A stretch of 64,000 bases of DNA from Chloroflexota bacterium (GTDB taxonomy: Bacteria; Chloroflexota; Anaerolineae; B4-G1). Location: positions 1-64,000 of the forward strand of contig JAAZAN010000241.1 in NCBI GenBank assembly GCA_012514315.1, read 5' to 3'. Of this stretch, positions 17,002 to 24,900 are shown in pieces. The notes beneath the pieces are model-generated. The model did not search any database. It was not told where the DNA came from and saw nothing but the letters and a program-made list of their open reading frames with translations. The position numbers and the translations under genes are program-made. Position 1 is the first letter of the stretch. Each line of letters opens with the position of its first letter.

Positions 17002-18105
17002 CTATCCGGTCACCTCACGCTGGGGCACCGAAGAAGGCGCATATCTGGATCGTCGCAGGATCAGGGATAGAACTGGCGGCAGTATGATGAAGATGACGAT
17101 CTGGCGAGTCAGATGTAGCGCTGCGACCAGACGGATGTCGCCGCCAAGGTGGTGTGCAATGACGGGCATTGTTGCAGCGCCTCCCGGGACAGCGCTTAGC
17201 AGTGCCGTGGCCAGATCGAGCGGCGTTGTCAGGTACAGGAGCCATCCCAACAGTAGTCCGAGCGTCAGCATAGCCACGATGTTCACTGCCGCGTTGAGGA
17301 CAACCCGCCTCAGAGTGTGCAAGCTGTCGCGCGAGAGCTCCGTCCCGATCGCCACGCCAGTTAGCAGCATAGCGACCTCGCGCAGGCCAGGGTGGAGTGG
17401 GCCCAAAGACAGTCCAGCCAGGTTCAGACCTGCTACGGTGACAATCCCGCCGATCAAGTCACCAGTCGGGATGCGGGCTCGATTGGCCAGCCATCCACCG
17501 ACACAAGCCATTCCCAGGGCGGCGACGGTCGTGGGGATGCCAACTGGCGCGACTGTTTCGCGCAGCGCCGCCGCGCTGTCGGACTGTGCGATCAACAGCG
17601 GCACGAGTACCGGTACGAGCAGCAGAATGGAGAGGAGACGAAAGAAGTGGATCGTGGCAACCACCGTCGCGTCTGCATCCAGTTCATCGGCGACGGCTGC
17701 CATCGCTGGCAGCCCTCCGGGCAGGCTGCTCAGCAGTCCAGTTGGCAAATTGACACCCGGCGTGCGGCAGAGGGCCCAACCCAGCCCCAATCCCGCCGCG
17801 ACCATCGCAGTGATCAGAACCGTCATCGGAAGTATGGCGGACTTCAGCGGGTCGATCACATCCGGGCCGAACGAGGCGCCGATGTAGGCGCCCAGTATGA
17901 GCCTCCCCACGAAGCCCAACGGCTGGCGCCAGCCTCCTGGATCGCCTCCAGCCAGGCGATAGACCCCGCTGGCGAGAAGCGCACCGATTATCATCCCGGC
18001 GGGTATGTCGAGGGCCGTGGCTCCCAGCCCTCCCACCGCTCCAATAGTGAGTAGGAGGACACCGCGGGACAGCTGGTCGATTCGGTGGCTGCAGTGCACT
18101 CTCAC
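17002..18105 (-). CDS. AbrB family integral membrane protein (possible transporter)
   Basis: A 367-residue protein with about ten hydrophobic segments arranged as two repeats, each with a Pro/Gly-rich motif (SSLPGGLPAMAAVADEL near 125 and SAVPGGAATMPVIAHHLG near 305). This is the AbrB/ammonia monooxygenase-like membrane family, related to no AbrB DNA-binding protein despite the name; its function is unproven but transport is suspected. The GTG start overlaps the stop of the LeuD-like gene by 4 bases, so translation is coupled. Its place between dehydratase and dehydrogenase genes suggests it moves the acid that those enzymes handle. Confidence 0.8.
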   Translation of the reverse strand: MRVHCSHRIDQLSRGVLLLTIGAVGGLGATALDIPAGMIIGALLASGVYRLAGGDPGGWRQPLGFVGRLILGAYIGASFGPDVIDPLKSAILPMTVLITAMVAAGLGLGWALCRTPGVNLPTGLLSSLPGGLPAMAAVADELDADATVVATIHFFRLLSILLLVPVLVPLLIAQSDSAAALRETVAPVGIPTTVAALGMACVGGWLANRARIPTGDLIGGIVTVAGLNLAGLSLGPLHPGLREVAMLLTGVAIGTELSRDSLHTLRRVVLNAAVNIVAMLTLGLLLGWLLYLTTPLDLATALLSAVPGGAATMPVIAHHLGGDIRLVAALHLTRQIVIFIILPPVLSLILRRSRYAPSSVPQREVTG

Positions 18106-18599
18106 ACAATCCCCAGTTGGCGGCGGATATGACCGATCAGACCGCCCGACTCTATGATCTCCAACACGTCCGGAGGCAGTGGATCGAACTCGTAGGTGCC
18201 GTCAGGCACGATCACGGTACCGGCAACGAAATCGATCGTGATCTCTTCACCCGCCTCAACGCCGTTGACCGCGTCACAGGTCACTATTGGAAGGGCCTGG
18301 TTAATCGCGTTGCGGTAGTAGATGCGGCCGAAACTGCGGGCCACGATGGCTGACACGCCCGCTTGCTTCAGACACGTCACGGCCTGCTCTCGAGATGAGC
18401 CGCATCCCCAGTTGCGTCCAGCCACGATGATGTCGCCAGGAGAAACCCCAGCCGCGAATGTCGGATCGAGGTCCTCCAGCGCGTGCCGGGCCATTTCATC
18501 AGCGTCAGAGATGCTGTAAGTGTACCGGCCCGGGAATATCACATCCGTGTTGACGTCGTCCCCATATTTCCAGACACGTCCTACGATCCGAGTCTGCAT
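18102..18599 (-). CDS. Aconitase-family small subunit (LeuD-like)
   Basis: A 165-residue swivelling-domain subunit of the 3-isopropylmalate dehydratase/homoaconitase family. The GDDVNTDVIFPGRY start, the VAGRNWGCGSSREQA motif and the SFGRIYYRNAINQALP block are all present. The loop that follows GDDVNTD, which reads YLRT or YLV-type in homoaconitases and isopropylmalate isomerases that have been characterised, reads YTYS here. That points to a different substrate. It lies 80 bases downstream of the large subunit and overlaps the AbrB gene by 4 bases. Confidence 0.88.
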   Translation of the reverse strand: MQTRIVGRVWKYGDDVNTDVIFPGRYTYSISDADEMARHALEDLDPTFAAGVSPGDIIVAGRNWGCGSSREQAVTCLKQAGVSAIVARSFGRIYYRNAINQALPIVTCDAVNGVEAGEEITIDFVAGTVIVPDGTYEFDPLPPDVLEIIESGGLIGHIRRQLGIV

Positions 18600-18679
18600 C
18601 TAGCTCAGCCTCCGTCTCTTCAAACATCGTGCTGAGGATCGGCTTCCGAAGCCCCCTCCACTCCCCTGTCCTTGCCTGA

Positions 18680-19936
18680 TCAAGTCACGGACCGGGGATC
18701 GACAATGGTACCCATCAGGGCTGAGGCCGCCACGGTAGCCGGGCTGGCCAGGTAGATCTCAGATTCCTTGGAACCCATTCTGCCCCGGAAATTGCGGTTG
18801 CCTGTCGAGATGGAAACCTCACCGGGTGCGAGACAACCCTCGTGAGCTCCGAGGCAGGGGCCGCATCCCGGATTGAGAAGCGTGGCGCCTGCGGCGACCA
18901 GATCCGCGATGAAGCCCAAAGCCATCGCTTCCAGCAACACACTGCGCGAGGCCGGCAGAACGAGCAGTCGAACTCCGGGTGCGATTTGTCTCCCACGCAA
19001 TATGTCCGCGGCGGCCTCTAGATCGGGCAGGCGCCCGTTCGTGCACGTACCGATGAGTGCTTGGTCGATGCGAGCTCCAGAGACATGTCCCACCGGTACC
19101 ACGTTGTCGACACGGTGAGGGCACGCGACCTGGGGGACCAACCCTGCCACATCGAACCCGAGTGTGCGCTCATATGGTGCGTCCGGATCGGCGTGAACCT
19201 CCTCGTAACGAGTCGAGACACGCCCGCTCAGCCAATCTCGCGTGACATCATCCGGTTCGATGACCGCATTCTTGGCTCCCATCTCCGCAGCCATATTGGT
19301 GATCACCATGCGACCAGACATATCCATCTGGCGGATTGCCTCGCCAGCGAACTCGACAGACCGATAGTCGGCTCCGTCCGCGCCGAGAGCTCCGATGATG
19401 TGGAGAATCACGTCCTTTGCTGTGACGAGCGGCGGCAGCTCACCCCGGATCTCGATTCGAATGGTCTCGGGCACACGCAGCCAGATTCTGCCCGTCGCCA
19501 AGACCGCTGCGGTTTCAGTGCGCCCGATCCCGGTGGCAAACGCTCCGAACGCACCGTGAGTTGGCGTGTGGGAGTCGCTGCCGACGATAAGTGCTCCTGG
19601 CCAGGCATGGCCGTATTCGGGAAGTACCTGATGGCATATACCCTCGCCAATGTCGTAGAAGGCGGCGATGCTGTGCCGCTTCACGAACCGCCTGGTGTCC
19701 TGATGGCTGACTGCATATGTCACGTCTGCCGCCGGCGTCACGTGGTCAAGTACCACCACGCTGGCCGCCGGATCGAAAACACGGTCCACGCCGATCTGTG
19801 CGAACTGCCGGGCTATGGCCGATGTGTTGTCGTGGGTCAGCACTCGGTCCGGTCTGACCGTTACGATCTGACCGGGTTGCACATACTCGAGGCCTGCCTT
19901 ACGTGCGAGTAGCTTCTGTGCAAACGTCTCGGGCAT
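18680..19936 (-). CDS. Aconitase-family large subunit (LeuC-like, archaeal-type length)
   Basis: A 418-residue [4Fe-4S] hydro-lyase subunit. HDNTSAIA, GSDSHTPTHGAFGAFATGIGRTE, the cluster cysteines in GTCTNGR and NPGCGPCLG, and the closing STGNRNFRGRMG are all conserved. The short length fits the LeuC2/HacA/2,3-dimethylmalate dehydratase group rather than the 470-residue bacterial LeuC. It isomerises or dehydrates a malate derivative together with the small subunit downstream. ATG 19936 has GGAGG upstream. A promoter at 20012-20040 precedes it, making it first in the four-gene operon. Confidence 0.88.
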   Translation of the reverse strand: MPETFAQKLLARKAGLEYVQPGQIVTVRPDRVLTHDNTSAIARQFAQIGVDRVFDPAASVVVLDHVTPAADVTYAVSHQDTRRFVKRHSIAAFYDIGEGICHQVLPEYGHAWPGALIVGSDSHTPTHGAFGAFATGIGRTETAAVLATGRIWLRVPETIRIEIRGELPPLVTAKDVILHIIGALGADGADYRSVEFAGEAIRQMDMSGRMVITNMAAEMGAKNAVIEPDDVTRDWLSGRVSTRYEEVHADPDAPYERTLGFDVAGLVPQVACPHRVDNVVPVGHVSGARIDQALIGTCTNGRLPDLEAAADILRGRQIAPGVRLLVLPASRSVLLEAMALGFIADLVAAGATLLNPGCGPCLGAHEGCLAPGEVSISTGNRNFRGRMGSKESEIYLASPATVAASALMGTIVDPRSVT

Positions 19937-20011
19937 ATTGCGCCGCCTCCTGCCGGGTGGGGTGAAGGCCCAGGACGGACGAGAGCACATTCACACCAAA
20001 CGTAGACCGGC

Positions 20012-20040
20012 ATGATACACGAACCCATCTGATCTGGCAA
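20012..20040 (-). promoter_or_regulatory. Promoter of the LeuC-like operon
   Basis: TTGCCA (20040-20035) and TATCAT (20017-20012) on the minus strand are 17 bases apart, with TG before the -10 box. The predicted leader is about 70 bases, so this operon can be transcribed independently of the SDR gene upstream. Confidence 0.5.
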
Positions 20041-20081
20041 CCTATCTGATGACCAACCCGGCGTGTCTTCGGAGGACGGGC

Positions 20082-20100
20082 CCAGGGCACACGGCCCTGG
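20082..20100 (-). terminator. Hairpin after the SDR gene
   Basis: CCAGGGC and GCCCTGG form a perfect 7-bp stem with a 5-base loop, 14 bases after the SDR stop. No run of T follows, so it is at best a weak terminator or an mRNA-end stabiliser. Confidence 0.35.
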
Positions 20101-20113
20101 TTGGCCATAGTGT

Positions 20114-20830
20114 CTAGCCAGTGCCGTAGACAGGAACGGAAGCGCCCACGACCCCGCTTGCTGCTTCCGAGATCAGGAAGATCGCGACGTCGGCCACCTG
20201 TTCGGGTCGGACCCATCGACTCGTGTCGGCCTTGGGCATGCCGTCCCGATTCTGGGGTGTGTCGATGGTTCCTGGCAGCACGCAGTTCACCGTGATGCCT
20301 TCACGCTTGAGTTCGGCGGCCATACTCTCAGTCATCCTGACGAGGGCGGCTTTCGCCGCCGAGTATGCGCCTGACCTGGGCGTGCCCCTATCAGCCGAGC
20401 GTGATGCCACGTTGACGATGCTGCCGGCTTGCTGGGACAGCATCTGAGGGACCACGGCGCGGCACGCGTTGAGAACAGTAATCACGTTGAGTTTGAACAG
20501 ACGTTCCCAATCCTCCGGAGGCGTCTCGTGCACCGGTGTGCCCCCGTCGTAGCCACCTACCGTATTGATCAGTGCATCTATCCGGCCGAAGCGTGCGACG
20601 CACTCTGCAACCATCGCTCTGAGAGCCTCGATGTCTGTCAGATCGACCCCAGTGGCAAGGTAGTGCTCAGCGGATCCAACCACTGAGGGAAACAACTCGG
20701 GCAGACGATGAGGCGCGCGATCAACGAGCGCTGTGTTTGCTCCCGCCTTCTGACACGCTCGTGCGATGGCCTGCCCCAGATTCCCCGCAGCACCAGTGAC
20801 AACCACGATGCGTCCCGTCATCTCAACCAT
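20114..20830 (-). CDS. Short-chain dehydrogenase/reductase
   Basis: A 238-residue NAD(P)-dependent SDR. The cofactor motif TGAAGNLGQAIA is at residues 12-23, NTVGG near 88 is the structural motif, and the catalytic Ser, Tyr and Lys are in NVASRS and YSAAKAAL. The C-terminus VVGASVPVYGTG is typical of FabG-like members. The start is ATG 20830, with AAGGAGG 7 bases before it; earlier in-frame codons lie upstream of that site. It could reduce or oxidise a hydroxyacid or sugar acid for the operon that follows, but this is a guess from position only. Confidence 0.87.
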   Translation of the reverse strand: MVEMTGRIVVVTGAAGNLGQAIARACQKAGANTALVDRAPHRLPELFPSVVGSAEHYLATGVDLTDIEALRAMVAECVARFGRIDALINTVGGYDGGTPVHETPPEDWERLFKLNVITVLNACRAVVPQMLSQQAGSIVNVASRSADRGTPRSGAYSAAKAALVRMTESMAAELKREGITVNCVLPGTIDTPQNRDGMPKADTSRWVRPEQVADVAIFLISEAASGVVGASVPVYGTG

Positions 20831-20926
20831 AGTAGCCTCCTTCGGCGGTTTACTGTGTGGGGAGTGTATCACGTCAGGGAGTCTGTGGCAATCTGCGTCG
20901 GCAATCGGCGATCGATCGTGTGCCCA

Positions 20927-20955
20927 TTGGTGACTGATGCCGATTGTGCTATAAT
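20927..20955 (+). promoter_or_regulatory. Promoter of the partner-switching operon
   Basis: TTGGTG (20927-20932) and a perfect TATAAT (20950-20955), 17 bases apart, with TGC before the -10 box. The leader before the STAS gene is about 60 bases. Confidence 0.65.
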
Positions 20956-21023
20956 GTGCGCCTGATAAGCGACACTGCTGGAGTGATGAGCACACCCGAT
21001 CAGTACAGCACTGGGAGGAAGGT

Positions 21024-21359
21024 ATGGAGGTCTACACCAAAGAGTACAAACGTTGCGATCTTGTACAGCCCTCGGGGCGTATCGACAGCCAGTCGGCGCC
21101 TCAGTTGGCAGACGCCCTGCGTGCGATTACTGATGCGGGTCGTTTCCGGATTGTGCTGGATCTGGACAGAGTGGATTTCGTGTCGAGCGCCGGGCTGCGA
21201 GTGTTCCTGGATGTACAGAAGACGTGCAGGCGATGGAATCGAGGGGAACTCGTGCTGGCCAGTGTCCCGCCGCAAATCTACAATGCACTAGATCTCGTGG
21301 GCTTCCTACCGCTGTTCAAGATCTACAAGGACGCAACGGAGGCTGTCGGCAGCTTCTAG
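21024..21359 (+). CDS. STAS-domain anti-sigma factor antagonist
   Basis: A 111-residue protein of the SpoIIAA/RsbV family. It binds a partner anti-sigma kinase when unphosphorylated and so releases a sigma factor or other target. The phosphorylation site is in DFVSSAGLRVFL (about residues 51-62). The protein is the normal size and has no added domain. GGGAGGAAGG precedes the ATG. The kinase-type and phosphatase-type genes follow on the same strand, so all three parts of a partner-switching module are present. Confidence 0.9.
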   Translation: MEVYTKEYKRCDLVQPSGRIDSQSAPQLADALRAITDAGRFRIVLDLDRVDFVSSAGLRVFLDVQKTCRRWNRGELVLASVPPQIYNALDLVGFLPLFKIYKDATEAVGSF

Positions 21360-21486
21360 TGAGTCATTGCCAGCCACCGTGCGTCCTCGCGGGCTACAGT
21401 GGAGAAGCGTGTGCTCTGACCGATTCCTTCGCTGGTCGCCCAGCGCCACATGGCGCCGTTACAGATCGAATCGCAGATCATCGCCC

Positions 21487-21522
21487 GATGCCGGGCAACC
21501 CCGCACGGCGCTGCCCGGCATC
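21487..21522 (+). other. 11-bp inverted repeat between STAS and anti-sigma genes
   Basis: GATGCCGGGCA (21487-21497) and TGCCCGGCATC (21512-21522) form a perfect 11-bp stem with a 14-base loop. It ends 4 bases before the GGGAGGGAG ribosome site of the anti-sigma gene. There is no T run, so it is not a standard terminator; it may affect mRNA processing or translation of the downstream gene. Confidence 0.6.
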
Positions 21523-21537
21523 ACTGGGAGGGAGCGA

Positions 21538-21966
21538 TTGCCGAGCACGAGGCGGTTAAGGTTCTCCGGTCGGTTCGAAAACCTGGCCCTGCTAGCCGAG
21601 TTTGTGGTGACAGCCGCGCGTGAGGCCGGCTTGAGCGACGCAGATGTCTACAGTGTGCAATTGGCGGTCGATGAGGCGTGCGCCAATATCATCGAGCACG
21701 CGTATGGTGGCGAGGGCAATGGCGACATTGAGTGCACATGCTCCGTGCGCGATGACCGGCTGATCGTTCTTCTCAGTGACACAGGATGCCCCTTTGATCC
21801 CCGCGGCGTGCCTTCGCCCAATCTGACCGCTGAGCTGGAGAACCGTGAGACGGGTGGGTTGGGGGTCTACTTGATGACCCGGATGATGGACGAAGTCCAC
21901 TTTGAACGAGACGGCGTGACGAATACCCTGACGATGGTGAAGCGCGTGAGCGAGGTGCGACCTTGA
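21538..21966 (+). CDS. Anti-sigma regulatory factor, RsbW/SpoIIAB-type ATPase
   Basis: A 142-residue GHKL ATPase domain. The N box is VDEACANIIEHAYGG near residue 42, and the G boxes are DTGCPFDP and GGLGVYLM. It would phosphorylate the STAS antagonist and hold its target inactive. I place the start at TTG 21538, directly after GGGAGGGAG; the upstream in-frame stretch crosses the hairpin and has a different residue mix. Its stop overlaps the TTG start of the phosphatase gene. No sigma factor of the SigB/SigF type is adjacent, so the final target is unknown. Confidence 0.87.
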   Translation: MPSTRRLRFSGRFENLALLAEFVVTAAREAGLSDADVYSVQLAVDEACANIIEHAYGGEGNGDIECTCSVRDDRLIVLLSDTGCPFDPRGVPSPNLTAELENRETGGLGVYLMTRMMDEVHFERDGVTNTLTMVKRVSEVRP

Positions 21967-24900
21967 GTACAGCGTTGGTCGAGCCGGTAGGGTGGCGCGA
22001 GCTGCTCGATCTGGGAGAACATATCCTGGTACAGCCTACAATGGCCGATCAGCGTGCGCTCATAACCGGTACGACATCGCGGTTGGTCGGAGGAGAGGCG
22101 AAGCTCTGGCTCGTCCGAGAATTTGCGGGTATTTCGGTGAAGGGCCGCCCGCAGGGCGCCCTCCATAGCCCGCCATCTGAGCTGATGGAGCAGGCATTGC
22201 AGGCCGCGGGGACGCCTGTTGTCTCGGATGGAGGCGGAATCGAGAGCGGCTCGGAAGTGGAAGCTGGCGCCCAATTGGGGTCGAGTCCCAGAGTTAGGAC
22301 GGGCTACGTGTCCGCGGCCGCTGCACTGATGACGGGTGATGTGATCGTTGGAGCGTTACAGGTCACCCGGCAATCGTCCGATCCGTTCAATCCTCGTGAC
22401 CTGGATATGTTGGCCGGTGTGGCTTCGCATTCGGCCATTGGACTGATCATCGCTCGCCGCCTGGCCGTTGAGCGCTGGCGTCTTGCCCAGCTCTCACTGG
22501 TGCGCACAGTCAGCGCTCAGGTGGCCAGTGTGATGGACTTCGATGAGCTCTGCACTCGTGTTGTCGACCTGATACTGAACACCTTCGGCTACTACTATGT
22601 CGCGCTGTTCATTGTCGAGGAGGCCAGTGGGGTATTATCCTGTAGGGCCGCTGCAGGTCCGGCTGAGGCTAATGCCGGCGATAATGACAACTGCCCGATC
22701 CCTGAGGTTGTGGTGGGGGAGGGTATCATCGGACAGGCTGCCTCTCATCACAGTGAGATTGTCGTCGGCGATGTACACCGTGATGAACGATACCTAGCGG
22801 TCAGTGCGCTCCCGCGTACCCATTCGGAGATGGCACTGCCCTTGCTCGTTGGAGAACGGCTGTTGGGTGTGCTGGACGTGCAGAGTGACATCACCGACGG
22901 GTTCGATGAGACGGATGTCCTGGTGATACGGGCGCTCGCCGACAATGTGGCGATCGCATTGGAGGATAGGAGGCTCTACAACGATCTGGAGCGTCGAGCG
23001 GGTCATCTGCGAACTGTAGCTGAAGTTGGGGCGGCCGTTGCCTCTATCCTGGACCTTGATATGCTCCTCGAAGAGGTTGTGCGGCTGGTTCACAAGCGCT
23101 TCGGGTACCCGTATGTCTATCTACTGACCGTGGATTACTCGCGGCGATGGGTCGTGTTCCGAGCCGGGATTCCTCCGGAAGTTGCCCAGTCGGAGATTGG
23201 CTGCAGCCTCGATGATGAGAAGGGAATCATACCCTGGGTCGCCCGCCATGGTGAGAGAATCGTAGCGAATGATGTGCGGAGGGATCCGCGGTTTCGACCC
23301 AGTCAGTTCGCCCCCGCCACCACGCAGTCCGAGCTGGCGGTACCGCTTGTCTTCGGTGACAGTGTCCTGGGTGTTGTGGATGTACAGAGTGACCGTGTGG
23401 ATGCATTCTCTGCCGATGACGTGTTTCTGTTCGAAGCCCTGGCCGACAGTATCGCCATTGCAGTTCGAAATGCCAATCTGTATCAGTCCGAACGATGGAG
23501 GAGGCAGGTCACCGAGGGGCTCCAGCAAGTCGCGGGTCTATTGAGCTCGAACGTGGGTGTTGATGCAGTCATCGAGGCCATCCTCAACGAACTGGAGCGT
23601 ACGCTTCCGAGCGACGTCGCGGCTGTGTGGCTCTTGAGCGAGGACAGACTCTGCCTGTCAGCGGCTCACGGCTATTCGTCAGTGCTCTGCACCGTCAGCC
23701 TATCGGACGAGCCTGAGGGTTGGCTGCAGAAGGCTCTCGATGCCGAAGAACCGACAGTGCGCAGTCCCACGGCGTCTCCTGATGCGCTTGCGGAGGCGCT
23801 AGCGTTTCCATCGGACTATTCAGCCATTGCTGCACCGCTGAAGGCCGGCGAGCGTCGGCTGGGCCTGTTGATGATCGCGCACAGGGAGCCGGGAAGATAC
23901 GGCAGTGCATCTCGGCTGATGGTGGCTGCGTTCGCAAGCTATGCTGCGGTGGCCATCGAGAACGCCAGGCTGTACCAGGCAGCACAGGAGCAGGCCTGGA
24001 TCTCGACGGTCATGTTCCAGGTGGCAGAGGCTACGCAGTCTCTCGATTCGGTGGAGCAGGTCATTGAGACGGTGGTGCGGTTGGTACCCATGCTTGTGGG
24101 TGTCACGCGCTGCGCCGTGTTCCTGCAGGATGCCGAAGGAGGGGACTTGGTCCCAAGCGCAGTATACGGTCTGGCTCCGAGTCAGGAGTCATTGTTCAGG
24201 CATGCCGCGCTGGGTGCGCAGGACGCGCTGGCTGCACGGCTTCTGGCTGAGGCGGAGACGCCAACGGTCCTCCAAGATTCGTCGAGCGGCCCAGGGTTCG
24301 CCGCCAAGCTACTGGCGGAACTCGGCTTCCAGAGAGCAGTGCTGCTACCTCTCGTCTCCCACAGCGAGCTACTGGGCGTTATGGTGGTCGACACGGCCGA
24401 TCCCGTGGCGTCGGAAGGGTCGACCGGCGTGAGCCAGACACTGAGTGACGAGTGGCTTGCGATCGTTCAGGGGATCGGCTATCAGACGGCCAGCGCTGTG
24501 GTCAGCATCCGACTTCGTGAGGCTCAACAGCAAGAGGCGTACGTCACTGCAGCGCTGCTACAGGTGGCGCAGATGGTTGTCAGCTTGACGGATCTCTCGG
24601 AGATACTGTCCGCGGTTGCGCGGCTCACGCCGCTATTGGTCGGCGTTGATTGGTGTGTACTGCTGGTATGGGATGATGGCGAGGGTGCTTTTGCTGGCGC
24701 ATCTGCATATGGACTCCACAGGGATGTTACAGACTGGCTGAGGGAGCGGCGGTTCAGTCCTGGGGAGTCGCCATTGCTTGACCGTGTGCGAGAGTCCGGT
24801 GGCAGGGCTGCTCTGACGAATGGTGTGGCTGTGCGGGAGTCAGATGAAAGTGAGCTCCTTCGGAGAATACGGGCGAACTCCAGGGATCGGGAGGGCGACG

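Noticed and set aside
15846-19936. Ordinary leucine biosynthesis operon
   Set aside because: No LeuA-type synthase, no LeuB-type gene order, a coupled AbrB membrane protein and an unusual small-subunit loop.
21367-21537. 57-codon N-terminal extension of the anti-sigma factor
   Set aside because: It runs through the 11-bp hairpin and is unusually rich in Arg and Ser compared with the GHKL domain; TTG 21538 has the ribosome site.
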